Assembly (NCBI GenBank): GCA_030220185.1
Contig: JASPKZ010001233.1
Location: 806,001-870,000, forward strand
From: Diploptera punctata
Lineage: Eukaryota; Arthropoda; Insecta; Blattodea; Blaberidae
Length of the DNA stretch: 64,000 nt
Direction of reading: 5' to 3'
In this document: positions 23,072-34,321 of the stretch, piece by piece
Numbering within the stretch: position 1 is the first letter of the stretch
Layout: every line of letters starts with the position of its first letter
The notes under the pieces: model-generated
Database searches by the model: none
Told to the model about the DNA's origin: nothing
Seen by the model: the letters and a program-made list of their open reading frames with translations, nothing else
Made by a program: the position numbers and the translations under genes

Positions 23072-23785
23072 TACTTACTCACTGGCACTATCGAACCCGT
23101 AGGTTCATGGCTGCACGGACATAAGCTCTCCATACATCCCTATCCTGAGCTAATGCTTTCCAATCATTCCCTGTATAATCTACTTCCCTCAAATCATAGT
23201 TAATGTTATTCTCCCACCTCATTGTTGGTCTACCAACTGGGTGTTTTCCCTCTGGCTGTACTACAAGAAGCTTCCATGCGCGTCTTCCATTCCCCATTCG
23301 TGCAACATGTCCTGCCCATCTCAGTCTACAAGACTTAACTGTTCTTATTATATCTGGCTTCCTATAAAGACCATGTAGTTCATTGTTAAGTAGTCTTCTC
23401 CATTCACCTGTCTGTTCATCTCTCTTTGGTCCAAAAATTTTCCTAAGTACTTTATTCTTAAATACTTGTAATCTCCTTTTCTCCCTTAAAGTAAGAGCCC
23501 ATGTTTCGCACCCATATAATATAACTGGCAGAATAATAGTTTTATATATTTTCAGTTTAACGTTTTTTGAAAGGAGTTGGGATATCAAGAGTCTCTGCAA
23601 TGCATAATAGCACGCATTTGCAGAATTGAGCCTATGTTTAATTTCTTTGTGCATCTCATTCCCATTTGTGATTATTGTTCCTAGGTATTTGAATTCAGCC
23701 ACTTCCTCAAAATTTCCCTCCTTTGTCATTAGCTGTCCATTTCCATTATATAATGAATTTCTACGTGTGACCATATATTTAGTTT
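23072..23785 (-). mobile_element. RTE LINE, 5'-truncated, TSD tattttatact
   Basis: 11-bp duplication at 23061-23071 and 23786-23796. The frame 23774-23088 (228 aa) starts in the RT thumb (MVTRRNSLYNGNGQLMTKEG) and runs to the intact C-terminus (GRPTMRWENNINYDLREVDY). Its 3' end carries the gtaagtaagta tail. Confidence 0.85.
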
Positions 23786-23798
23786 TATTTTATACTCA

Positions 23799-23823
23799 AA
23801 TTATTTATTATTATTATTGTTGC

Positions 23824-23881
<58 letters not shown>

Positions 23882-23882
23882 G
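23799..23882. repeat. (TTA)n microsatellite
   Basis: About 80 bp of TTA triplets between the two head-to-head LINE copies. Confidence 0.9.
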
Positions 23883-24271
23883 TGGTTGCCTGTGAAGGAT
23901 TATTATTGGTAGTGGAGGATTGGCCCCTCCATGGTATCTTTACCTTGTCATGGTGGAGTGGCCCCTCCATGGTATCTTTACCTTGTCGTGGTGAAGTGGC
24001 TTGCATGCTTAAATGATCCTGAGAGCTATGCCGGCAGTAGCATTGCTGCCGATAGGGTTACCCATGCCGGACTGGTCGAAGGTGATAAGCCAGACAAAAA
24101 AAGTACCTTGGTCGAAAGAGTGACGAACTTTCACCGTAAAAATACAACCGTCAAGAAATGCGGATATGGGTTCAACTGGGGTAAAATTTTCCGAAGGTCA
24201 AATAGTCCCCATTCGGTTCTCCGGGCAGGGACTACTTCAGGGAACCCATGCCAAAGGCTCAAACACAGGGA

Positions 24272-25034
24272 CATGTTCCTAGGAACATGGAATGTTAGGA
24301 CTTTATACAATAGCGGGGCACTAGAGATATTAACACGGGAATTAGATAAATCGCCATTGGATATAGTCACTTTATAGGAAGTTAGGTGGCCAGGAGAAGG
24401 TAGTCAGGAATCAGGAAGCTTTGCATTATACTACGGGGGTGCAGAAAGACCTGCATTTGGAACGGGTTTTTTAGTCAGAAGGAGGATCCTATCCGCTATC
24501 CGAGATATTAAGTTTGTTAGTGATAGGATATCATACATAATTCTAAAGGGTAAACAACATGATTTTATAATTGTAAATGTACATGCCCCCACAGAAGATA
24601 AAGATGACAAGATCAAGGATGAGTTCTATGAAGAATTAGAATGCTTATTTGATAGCCTTTCACGATATCATATGAAAATTGTCTTAGGAGATTTTAATGC
24701 AAAAGTGGGACGGGAAGATATATTCAAACCAACAATAGGCAAATTCAGTCTTCATGAAGATAGTAACGACAAGGGGGTTAGATTAGTCACATTTGCCACA
24801 TCGAAGGATCTCACTGTTAAGAGCACAACATTTCAGCATAAGGATATTCATAAATATACATGGACGTCCCCAGATGGAGAAACTCGAAACCAGATAGATC
24901 ATGTATTAGTGGATAAATGCTGGCACAGTAGCATCATCAATGTTAGATCAGTTAGGGGGACAGACTGTAATTCAGATCATCATCTGGTCAGAGTGAAAAT
25001 CAGACAACGGCTATCGCTAAAGATGATTCTGTAA
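24272..25034 (+). pseudogene. RTE LINE endonuclease, one premature stop
   Basis: Same domain as at 2734-3621, read in plus: GTWNVRTLYNSGALEIL, then TAG at 24376-24378 in place of the Gln of LQEVRW, then FLVRRRILSAIRD, NVHAPTEDKDD, LGDFNAKVGREDIF, SDHHLVRVKIRQR. It ends at a stop at 25032-25034 through a small deletion before the linker. Confidence 0.85.
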
Positions 25035-25052
25035 AATTTGAATTAAATAAAC

Positions 25053-27930
25053 TTGAAAAATGATGAAATGCGACAAGAATACCAAATCAAAATTGCGAAT
25101 AGATTTGAAGTACTGGAATCTTCAGATGACAATGTGGCAAACAAAGAAGAAACTGATATAAATAAAGAATGGGAGGCTATAAGAGATATTATTAAATTGT
25201 CAGCATCAGAAAGCATTGGTTGTTTAAAAAAGAGGTAAAACAAGAAATGGTTTGATGAGGAATGTGCCGACATTGTAAAGAAAAGAAAGCTAGCAAAAAT
25301 GAAATGGTTACACGAGCCAAATGACGTAAATTTAGAGCAATTGGGTAGTATTAGACGGGAAACCACCAAGTTACTAAAGAGTAAAAAGAGGGAATATTTA
25401 AGGGAGAAGATTAATGATCTTGAAATGAACGCAAACAATAGGAACATTAGAGAATTATATCGGGGAATTAGTATAGAGAAGAAAGGGTTTCAGGCTAGAA
25501 CAAACATAATTCAGAATGAAAATGGGGATATGATTGCAGATTCCAGGAGTATATTAAATAGATGAAAAAGTTACTTTAATCAGCTATTAAATATACATAC
25601 AGAACAAGACATTGAGGAGGGTAATTTACAGACAGCATAAATGCTAGTCGCATAACCAAGTGCATTAGAGGTTGAAATGGCGATTGAAAAATTGAAGGTG
25701 TATAAAGCATCAGGTTCAGATGAGATCCCAGCAGAACTGATAAAATCAGGGGGAGAAAAATTGATGGACAAGATACGCTGGTTGCTTAGTATGATTTGGG
25801 AAAAAGAAGCTCTTCCAGATGAATGGAAGGAATCAATTATCGTACCAATTTATAAGAAAGGAGATAAAACTGATTGCAACAACTACAGGGGCATCTCATT
25901 ACTTTCAACTTCGTACAAAATTCTAACAAATATATTAGTAAGCAGACTTTCTCCCTATATTGATGACATTCTAGGAGATTATCAATGTGCATTTAGAAGA
26001 AACAGGTCTACAATAAGATCAGATTTTTAGTATAAGACAGATTTTAGAGAAGAAATGGGAATATAATGGTACTGTACATCAACTATATGTAGACTTCAAA
26101 AAAGCATATGATTCAACTAAGAGGGAGAAGTTATATAGTATCCTGCTGGAGTTCGGAATTCCTAAAAAGTTAGTTAGACTTATACGAATGTATATAGAGA
26201 AAGATTTGCATTTAGATCGGTACTTGCTCAGGTAGCTGAAATGGTAGAGCACTTGGACTAGAAAACCAAGGGTCCAGGGTTCAAGTCCCGGTCTGAGCGT
26301 ATAATTTTTCTCTTCAAATATGATTTATCCATCATTGAGATGTATGAAATTAATAATAAGAACATCGAAAAAAGCCATACTGGCATTTATAATGTAATGT
26401 ATAATTCCCAAATATGTCTTCTTAATATAGGAGCCGCCATTTGCAAAGATAGAAGCAAAGGCTTCAAAGCATTTGGTGGGCGGGAATTACAACGTATATA
26501 GAGAAAGATTTGCATTTAGATCGGTACTTGCTCAGGTAGCTCAAATGGTAGAGCACTTGGACTAGAAAACCAAGGGTCCCGGGTTCAAGTCCTGGTCTGA
26601 GCGTATAATTTTTCTCCTCAAATATGATTTATCCATCATTGAGATGTATGAAATTAATAATAAGAACATTGAAAAAAGCCGTACTGGCATTTATAATGTA
26701 ATGTATAATTCCCAAATATGTCTTCTTAATATAGGAGCTGCCATTTGCGAAGATAGATGCAAAGGCTTCAAAGCATTTGGTGGGCGGGAATTACAACGTA
26801 TATAGAGAAAGATTTGCGTTTAGATCGGTACTTGCTCAGGTAGCTCAAATGGTAGAGCACTTGGACTAGAAAACCAAGGGTCCCGGGTTCAAGTTCCGGT
26901 CTGAGCGTATAATTTTTCTCTTCAAATATGATTTATACGAATGTGTCTAAATGGCACAAAGAGTAAGGTGCGTGTAGGCAAACAGTTTTCGGACACTTTT
27001 GAAATCCAGAATGGGTTGAAGCAAGGAGATGCACTATCTCCTCTACTATTTAATTTTGTACTAGAGCATGCCATTAAATCTTTAGAGAATGAGGAAGGCT
27101 TACAACTCAATGGTATTAATAAGCTGTTAGTTTATGCTGCTGGTGTAGTATTATTGGCTGATAGCGAGGAGATACTAAAGGCCAACATGCACACACTATT
27201 GAGTAACACTAAGAAATTAGGACTGGAAGTAAATATCAATAAAACTAAATATATGGTCACACGTAGAAATTCATTATATAATGGAAATGGACAGCTAATG
27301 ACAAATGAGGGAAATTTTGAGGAAGTGGCTGAATTCAAATACCTAGGAACAATAATCACAAATAGGAATGAGATGCACAAAGAAATTAAACATAGGCTCA
27401 ATTCTGGAAATGCATGCTATTATGCACTCTTGATGTCCCAACTCCTTTCAAAAAATGTTAAACTGAAAATATATAAAACTATTATTCTACCAATTATATT
27501 ATATGGGTGCGAAACATGGACTCTTACTTTAAGGGAGGAAAGGAGATTACAAGTATTTGAGAATAAAGTACTTAGGAAAATTTTTGGACCAAAGAAAGAT
27601 GAACAGACAGGTGAATGGAGAAGACTACATAACATTGTATTACATGGTTTTTATAGGAAGCCAGATATAATAAGAACAGTTAAGTCTCGTAGACTGCAAT
27701 GGGCAGGACATGTTGTACGTATGGGGAATGAAAGACTTGCATGGAAGCTTCTTGTAGTACAGCCAGAGGGAAAACGCCCAGTTGGTAGACCAAGAATGAG
27801 GTGGGAGAATAACATTAACTATGATTTGAGGGAAGTAGATTATACAGGGAATGATTGGAAAACATTAGCTCAGGATAGGGATGTATGGAGAGCTTATGTC
27901 CTTGTGGCCATGAACCTACGGGTTCGATAG
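25053..27930 (+). pseudogene. RTE LINE reverse transcriptase, catalytic site lost, split by insertion
   Basis: The RT frame is broken by several stops (25236, 25563, 25637, 25652) and a frameshift near 26020, and is interrupted at 26191-26943. The 3' part (26941-27930, 329 aa) is open: NGLKQGDALSPLLFNFVLE, then YAAGVVLLADSEE where other copies have YADD (codons 27133-27144), so both catalytic aspartates are gone. FKYLGTIITNR and the C-terminal GRPRMRWENNINYDLREVDY follow. Confidence 0.85.
26191..26932 (+). mobile_element. tandem array of three tRNA-like units, TSD ttatacgaatg
   Basis: An 11-bp duplication (26180-26190 and 26933-26943) flanks 742 bp inserted in the LINE. tRNA-like bodies lie at 26226-26298, 26530-26602 and 26834-26906, spaced exactly 304 bp. 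Each has acceptor GCTCAGG/TCTGAGC, a D arm, anticodon loop CTAGAAA, T arm ggttcaagtcc, and TTTTT within 9 nt of the 3' end; tatatagag lies upstream of each. The bodies are 73 nt with one extra base between D and anticodon arms. The 231-bp spacers are alike. The array looks like a retrotransposed concatemer. Confidence 0.82.
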
Positions 27931-28175
27931 TGCCAGTGAGTAAGTAAGTAAGTGGAGGATTGGCACAAGATGATGTCAATAGCTGTAGAATACTTAATAT
28001 AGAAAGAAAAAGAAAGATTATTACTGCTGTTTTTGCTTTACTATAAATGTCCGGTAATAATGTGACATAGTAGAACTTGGAAAATGTTGTTGGTTTCATA
28101 ATTAATTATTATTACAAAATATATGTTGATTAGGCATTACTTAATTTTAAAATTCAATTTCTTGTTTGTATTTAG

Positions 28176-28509
28176 TTACTCAACATTGTCACCACCTCCT
28201 GCTCTGCAGCCTCAACAGTTACAGCCTCTACAAATGAAAACACAAAATATTGATGAGAAAACAGACAGACTGTTAGATTCGGCCATTCCAAACATTGCTA
28301 GCCCCGATTTGAAAGTTGCCATTCAAACCATAATTCAAATGGATACATTACTTCAGACAGACAAAGCTTCAAAACTAAGAGGGAAGACGGACCAGTTAAT
28401 ATTGAGCTGTGTTATGCAGCTTCGGCTACTTACTTCTAACAACTGTGCAACCACTCCAAAAATTGAACTGACAAGAGCTTATAGAGGACTGTTCATGTTG
28501 CTCATGACG
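28176..28509 (+). CDS. msps: msps exon, start of C-terminal TOG-like domain
   Basis: Acceptor tttag ends at 28175; donor gtgagt at 28510. 111 codons after the split Gly/Ser codon. A Pro/Gln-rich stretch (YSTLSPPPALQPQQLQPLQM) is followed by helices: TDRLLDSAIPNIASPDLK, IQTIIQMDTLLQTDKASKL, TDQLILSCVMQLRLLT, KIELTRAYRGLFMLLMT. This parallels the ch-TOG segment with a paired-helix repeat and a conserved M-Q-L-R-L. It leaves phase 0. Confidence 0.88.
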
Positions 28510-28710
28510 GTGAGTGTTTTCTTGCTTTACTTACAGAAATTTTGTTGCTTCCTAGTTTTTGATGAATCTTTATGTAATGGTTTAAAGTTAATTAAATGTT
28601 TCTCTGCATATATTAAATTAATTTTGGGAAGTAAACATTATGAGATATAATCATTAAAATTCATCGGAGAACATTCTGTTTAAACAATTCACCTCATAGG
28701 AGTCATGCTT

Positions 28711-28757
28711 CCATGATACCGCAGTTTCAACCACAGTCGTGTTCATCTTCAGCCATA
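28711..28757 (-). ncRNA. hammerhead, left arm
   Basis: Minus strand: TATGG stem I, CTGAAGA, T, GAACAC..TGGTT stem II, GAAA, then ACTGCGGT. Stem III has one mismatch relative to the right arm. Confidence 0.55.
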
Positions 28758-28770
28758 ACTCAGTCGGAGT

Positions 28771-28816
28771 TATGGCTGAAGATGAACACGACTGTGGTTG
28801 AAACCGCGGTATCATG
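28771..28816 (+). ncRNA. hammerhead, right arm
   Basis: Stem I TATGG/TCATG (five pairs with two wobbles), CTGAAGA at 28776-28782, T, a stem II with partial pairing around ACTGT, GAAA, self-complementary stem III ACCGCGGT, A at the cleavage position 28811. Confidence 0.6.
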
Positions 28817-28929
28817 GAAGCATGACTCCTATGAGGTGAATTGTTTAAACAGAATGTTCTCCGATGAATTTTAGTTTCTCTGCATATTCATATTTAGCTT
28901 AAGCAGAACAAAACTTGGCAAAGTCAAGA

Positions 28930-29345
28930 TATATTAAACCATAAGATTTAAATTAAAATGCCTTATACTTCACCTCATATCCAGTCTTCTAATTATGTGG
29001 TTTCAAAACTTTGACAGCTTCATCTTCAGTAATTTCGTGAGACTGATGTTATGTCAATCAGAAGAATTGCTTCTTCCTCCCTCTTGGTGGATCAATGAGC
29101 CTCCAGATCAAATAAAAAATCCCGGGAATTTAAAAATTCATAAGTTTTTCTTTCTTGTTTTTTTGAATGTGGATTTTTTCCCCAATTCGTAAGTTCTTTT
29201 TATTTTTCTATTTGTTTAATTAAACTAGCTTTTGTATCAGTTAGATTTTTTCAGACCAAGCATAAGCAGCTACTGCTGACTTTTCCACTTCACCACTTTT
29301 GTTTTCAAATTTCTTTTTGTCTTTTTTCTATATAAATTTTGAAAA
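28930..29345 (-). mobile_element. PLE endonuclease 3' relic
   Basis: Minus-strand copy from the terminal catatgaggtgaag-type motif through a decayed hammerhead (CTGAAGATGAAGC with a broken stem III) and the endonuclease C-terminus to about the AAYAWSEK block, then truncated. Confidence 0.65.
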
Positions 29346-29511
29346 GTTCATTATTACCATAAACCATATACAAATGTCAGAGGTGGAGGGCAAGGTCTTT
29401 TAACAACTTGTGCCAAGGAGCCACCTTATTATAATCTGTGAATTTAAAATTAGCTAATTAAATTCAAATCATTAGATCATATACCGACTGTAAAAATGTG
29501 TTGTTTTCTAG

Positions 29512-29699
29512 TTCTATGCCAACAATCAGCTTGCCAATCGAGTCTCGAAAGATGTGTTGCGTGATCTCATAGAACAGCTGATTAGCTTGCTTGTAAATAA
29601 GCACATGGAAGAATTAGATAATGGAGAGTCTTACATTAGGATAGTCAACACTCTTGTAGTACGAATAATTGAACGCTCAGATCACACGAACATTACATG
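29512..29699 (+). CDS. msps: msps exon, C-terminal domain
   Basis: Acceptor tttctag ends at 29511; donor gtaagt at 29700. 62 codons plus two bases: FYANNQLANRVSKDVLRDLI, EQLISLLVNKHMEELDNG, ESYIRIVNTLVVRIIERSD, HTNIT. Matches the ch-TOG helices containing V-L-x-D-L-I and the N-x-L-V-V-K-V-L-E-x-S-D block. Clear orthology. Confidence 0.93.
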
Positions 29700-30119
29700 G
29701 TAAGTATAAATTTTGTATAAATTTTATTTTCAATCTTCTTATTTTTAAATAAAAATGAAGCTTTAATAGGTAAAATAATAGTGTTAAAAATAATAATAAA
29801 CATAGATAAATTATTTTTTGAAAAGACAAAATTAACATCTGAACCTGAAATTTAACTCCGGATATCTAACTCTGTACATTGTTGTGCAGTCCATTCTACC
29901 ATTCGAGACATGTTACAGACGCCAGTATTTCTTTCCAATTATACAATTTTCTTACATCCGAATGCAGATAGCTAAATGCCATCAGACAACTTCTATTCAA
30001 AGTATTTTTAATGAGAATATTCATTGTAATTAAAATTGATAATGATATGTAACATCAAAACTAGTCTTCAAGAAATCTACAAATATGAGGTGAGTCATGA
30101 AATTAATTAACTGATAATC

Positions 30120-30500
30120 ATTACAACGTATATAAGAGAAAAATTTGCATCTAGATCGTAACTCGCCTCGGTAGCTCAGTTGGTAGAGCACTTGGCCCGG
30201 AAAGCCAAGGGTCCTGGGTTCGAGTCATGGTCTAGGCGAAAATTTTTCTCTTCAAATATAATTGTTTATATTATTAATTTTTAAACATCTTAATGATGAA
30301 CGAATTATATTTGAAAATAAAAATGTACGCCTTAGACCTTAGACTCTCTATGTCAATGCTCTATCCAAGTGAGCTACCTGGGCCTCCAATCTAGAATTGG
30401 TTGGAGGCCTAGGTAGCTCACTTGGTTAGAGCATTGACATAGAGAGTCAAAGATCCTGGGTTCAAACCCCAGTCTATAGGCATATATTTTTCTTTTCAAA
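30120..30500. repeat. three tRNA-like units, two of them head to head
   Basis: A 73-nt unit at 30166-30238 (plus) has acceptor GCCTCGG/TCTAGGC, anticodon loop CCGGAAA and T loop TTCGAGT, with upstream atataagagaaaaatttgc and downstream aaaatttttctcttc. A unit at 30407-30481 (plus; anticodon loop ATAGAGA) faces a minus-strand unit at about 30328-30390 whose T arm is deleted. The two are inverted around cctccaatctagaattgg. Confidence 0.7.
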
Positions 30501-30715
30501 TATAACTGATAATCATGTTTTGGAAGAACAGCTGCACACTAAAACTCTTAGAGGAATTTAGGTATAGTTAATCAGATCCCTGTCATTAAGCCTGTAACAT
30601 CAGTGTTGTCTAATTTATATATATTTCTATAGAAGGGCACATTGGTTCATATATTGCGTTCTTTATGGAGTCAACTTCATGTTGCAGTTTAAGATAATAA
30701 TTAAAATAATTTCAG

Positions 30716-30881
30716 TGCTCTCATCAAATTGTTGTACGAGTGTGCTGGTAATCCTGCAGCCCATTCAAGATTCATGGAGCTTGTTATGAAGTGTCTATGG
30801 AAGATTGTGAAGCTGTTCTCTCAATGGGAAGCAGAAACAGACTTTGACATGATTCTCTATGATATTCATCTTTTCCTTAAG
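30716..30881 (+). CDS. msps: msps exon, C-terminal domain
   Basis: Acceptor tttcag ends at 30715; donor gtcagt at 30882. 55 codons after the split Cys: ALIKLLYECAGNPAAHSRFM, ELVMKCLWKIVKLF, FDMILYDIHLFLK. The ELVMKCLW and I-L-x-D-I-H-x-F-x-K strings are near-identical to CKAP5. Confidence 0.94.
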
Positions 30882-31649
30882 GTCAGTAATTTATTCATAG
30901 TTAAATATGGGAAACATTCATTCAGTAATTCATTTTTTATTTAGTATTAAGTACATTTTTTTATGAAATACAGTTTGTTAAAAATAATAATGATAAACAT
31001 TGTTATTTTTCATAAATGGGACATTCCATACGAAATCGGCAAAAAAATTGTGAAAATTGAACTCACATCTTTAAAAGTTTACAATTTTTTTTACAGTGAA
31101 ACTTTATGATATACTGAATATCTGAACCAAATTTCAAGTCTTCGCTTGGTGTAATTAAAGAGTAATAGAGCTGTCAAATTATCGTACTGTTTTAAATAGT
31201 CTCTTTTATAAAATACATTTCTCGAAGTATGGCTATTCCCTCAACTTGAAAAGATAGTCACATTATAGATGATTTCATGCTCTATCGCTTGAAAATTAGT
31301 ATGTTAATATTTCCGTTTTTCTGAAGGGCGTAAATGCAATTAATACACAATTGACCTTCCTCACCAAAAATTTTATAAAATCAAAAAATGCCACATTATT
31401 ACCTGAACACCAGTTAATTTTTTGTAATTAGTATTAAAGTGGAGTCTTGAAAGGAAACTACCAAAAATAATTATTTTTCCTAAAATCTCCTATGTGTAGA
31501 CTGCCTGCAATACCTTTTGCGTGAGTGGAGATCGCTCGCTCGTACAAACAATGACGGAGCTACATGGTAATAATCCTTTGCGCACTTACAAATATTTTTT
31601 ATTGTTATTATCATCATAACATTTTTTTATTACAATTATTACATCATCA
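30882..31649 (+). other. intron, no gene
   Basis: AT-rich, no recognised element. Confidence 0.4.
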
Positions 31650-31860
31650 TCATCATCGGGGACAAGTGGTTACTCTGCATGCCTCCGATTCCGAGGTTCG
31701 CGGGTTCAAACTCGATAGGAATCAATGTCATTTTAAGGCGTAACAATTCTGAATGTAGCTTTCTCCAGAAGGAAGGAAATCCGTGAGTCTCGTGTCGTAA
31801 ATTTATGGTACGTAGGAGAACCTCGCGCTTGAAATAAATTGCTACATAATAAACGTCATT
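31650..31860 (+). repeat. second tRNA-derived SINE-like repeat
   Basis: Head ggggacaagtggttactctg and a box-B-like gcgggttcaaactcg give a tRNA-like 5' end. The body includes gtctcgtgtcgtaaatttat. A related minus-strand head may be present near 39360-39450. Confidence 0.5.
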
Positions 31861-32069
31861 AAATATAACAATCTTTATTGATATATTCAGTATGCGGTTA
31901 ATTTTGTGGTCATTTTGGCTAATGTATAGTTTAATTTAAATTACTAAACACCTACGAATTCAAGCTGGTAGGCCTATTAAAAATTTCTAGAGAGTAGTTT
32001 TGTAATGTGTTGTAATGTTTTGTACTTGTATCCAACGTCAATGTCTGATGTTGAATATGGTAAGTAATG

Positions 32070-32335
32070 TTTACACCAGATGGGATCGGAAATGGAACAC
32101 CGATATCTTAAAAGAATTAAAGACTACGCCAATTTTGGAATATATTAAACAGTACCAACTAAATTGGAAACACCATCTTGAAAGAATGAGTTCAAATCGG
32201 ATCCCAAAAGCTGTTTATAATTATATACCAAGAGGACGAAGATCACTGGGCCGTCCTATGAAACGCTGGAGGGAAAATTTTCTATAGGATCGTAACAGGC
32301 CTTGGCCTAATACTTGGAAGGAAGAAGAAGAAGAT
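32070..32335 (+). mobile_element. LINE 3' end with (GAA)n tail
   Basis: Frame 32015-32287 ends with YIKQYQLNWKHHLERMSSNR, then IPKAVYNYIPRGRRSLGRP MKRW, the C-terminal block of insect endonuclease-RT LINEs. It is followed by tgatcgtaacaggccttggc-like 3' UTR and a gaaggaagaagaagaag tail. A related 3' end is at 37180-37350. Confidence 0.7.
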
Positions 32336-32339
32336 GTTA

Positions 32340-33154
32340 AGCTATCGATAATAATTTATAACAATTTTCATGCTGTTACAAGTAATATTTAAGAGGTATA
32401 AATATATTTCATTGGCTTGGTATCACTTACTGCTCTTGCATGCCCTACTCATGACATATCTAAGATGATATTAAAATGCACGATAATATTAGCTTTTATT
32501 ATAAGCTAAATTATTGTTATATTGTTTAATTTAATGTCTAAACTTCCCATTATTCTCCTTTTATAACACAAAATGTATACCTCTACGATTATTCTCTCAT
32601 TCCAGAAACATTAAGAAATTGTAAAATTATATATTAACACATAATATTGTTAATAACTATTGTATACTAATATATGCATAATTAAAATTATATTTAACTT
32701 CTAACACACCATTCAGTCTTTGTAGATCTGCAAACTTGTGAGTTAAAAACAATAAGATATTTTAAATTTGACTGTGACACTTAAAATGACGAGATGCACT
32801 AAACATACTGATGTAAATCAACTGTCTGAACTTGAGAATTGTTGATGTAAAACAGATGTTTAAGGAAGACTTGCTGACATTGCATTATTATCGTTTGATA
32901 GGAAGTGGTACGAGTATTAAAACATTCGGTTTTATTTGGAAGTGATATCTTACAACAATGCTATTTCGTCAACGTTATCAGGGTACAATACAATACACTG
33001 AATAAAAAGTTATTTTAAGACTGAAATTAGTAATTATGACATAATAAAAATGTATACCAGTTTATTCAATTAATGGCGAAATAGTTATTATATAATATTA
33101 CATTTAAACTGTAATGAAACATTTGTAACAAAATAAATAATTTGTTTTAAAAAA
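32340..33154 (+). other. intron, no feature
   Basis: AT-rich, no coding sequence or known repeat. Confidence 0.4.
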
Positions 33155-33552
33155 GGACAGAAGGTTACGAGTATTTGAGAATAAAGTTCTTAGGAAAATT
33201 TTTGGATCAAAAAGAGATGAACAGACAGGTGAATGGTGAAAACTACATAATAGTGAACTAGATTATCTGTATAGGAAGCCAGATATAATAAAAACAGTTA
33301 AGTCTCGTAGGCTGCGGTGGGCAGGAAATGTGGCACGTATGGAGGATGAAAGAGGTGCTTGGAAATTTCTGGTAGGAAAACCGGAGGGATGACTAAGAAT
33401 GAGGTGGGAGAATAACATTATACATGATTTGAGGGAAGTAGATTATACAGGGGATAATTGGAAAACGTTAGCTCGAGATGGGATGTATGGAGAGCTTATG
33501 TCCGCGCTACATGAACCTACAGGTTCCACAGAGCCAGTGAGTGAGTTAGTTA
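33155..33552 (+). mobile_element. RTE LINE 3' fragment
   Basis: About 400 bp matching the end of the RTE copies (acaggtgaatgg, gtctcgtaggctgcggtgg, ggtgggagaataacatta), with stops, a frameshift and a short deletion. It ends in gccagtgagtgag. Confidence 0.8.
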
Positions 33553-33559
33553 TAAATAA

Positions 33560-34299
33560 TTTGTTTAATAATTCACAGTAAACGTAAGTAACAGAGCTCT
33601 TTACTTCTCACTTCAGCAATAAAATTTGATAAATAAATATCTACTGCGTAAGAATTAAAATATCGCACTTTTATAAATTTACGGTACTGTTCCATTAAGC
33701 AGAACATATAATAATCTACCGTATTCGATTTAATGGCAGTTGAAAAAGTCACTGATGAAGCTCTTTCAATAAAGTACGCGCGCGACCTTGGTCGTGAAAT
33801 GAATTGCTGCGCCGTGGACCAGCGACTTTTTTTATGAAAATAGAATAAAAAACATTTATATTGTCTGAACTATTCAACTCTCCAAAAACGTAATTGCTGG
33901 AAATTAATCCTTATTACGTGAGTAGTATCCTGTATTTTTTCCGTTTTCATTTTTTTATATGTACTGCAGTAAACCGCCATAAAACAGAAAATTAACACCG
34001 AAAATAAAAATATCCTAATTATAAAAATAACACCCTTAAACTACATGATATCGCCTATATAAATATGTTTGAAACAAATTTTTGCTGTTTACTGTTTCAG
34101 AAATATTAGTTAGTAAACGTTTTAGTTTATCATATTTACGATAATTTTAAATCATCATAACTACGAACATATAAATGATAAAAATTAAATTTCTGTATTA
34201 ATACGTTTATAAATGTATTCACTATATTTAGGGATACATAAAATTAAAAAAATAAATTGCAAGATTTTTTGCTGTCTGATTGATATGGATTGTCCCAAA
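33560..34299 (+). other. intron, no feature
   Basis: AT-rich. The last part (about 34300-34321) is the start of a PLE relic interrupted by the mariner. Confidence 0.4.
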
Positions 34300-34321
34300 T
34301 GTGTTGGAGAAAATGTTTTTA

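Larger units (their letters stand above)
23925..27950 (+). mobile_element. full-length RTE LINE with 14-bp TSD, carrying a tRNA-like array
   Basis: The target agtggaggattggc is at 23911-23924 and 27951-27964. Setting aside the 753 bp of inserted array and its duplication, the LINE is about 3.27 kb. The leader starts with ccctccatggtatctttacc, which occurs twice in tandem. The 3' end is gtaagtaagta. Confidence 0.9.
28612..28873. mobile_element. compact hammerhead snap-back, 262 bp, TSD gtttctctgcatat
   Basis: 14-bp duplication at 28598-28611 and 28874-28887. Almost pure inverted repeat with arms of about 100 bp around a few central bases. Each arm holds a hammerhead and the terminal motif cctatgaggtgaattg. 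The left end is the complement of the PLE 3' tail. No coding capacity. Confidence 0.85.

Noticed and set aside
26191..26932. CRISPR-like array
   Set aside because: Three direct repeats at regular spacing, but the spacers are as similar to each other as the repeats are, and the repeats fold as tRNAs in an insect genome.
28123..28650. A stand-alone 175-aa protein
   Set aside because: Only 28176-28509 is coding; the ends of the open frame run into intron sequence beyond clear AG and GT borders, and the middle matches msps.
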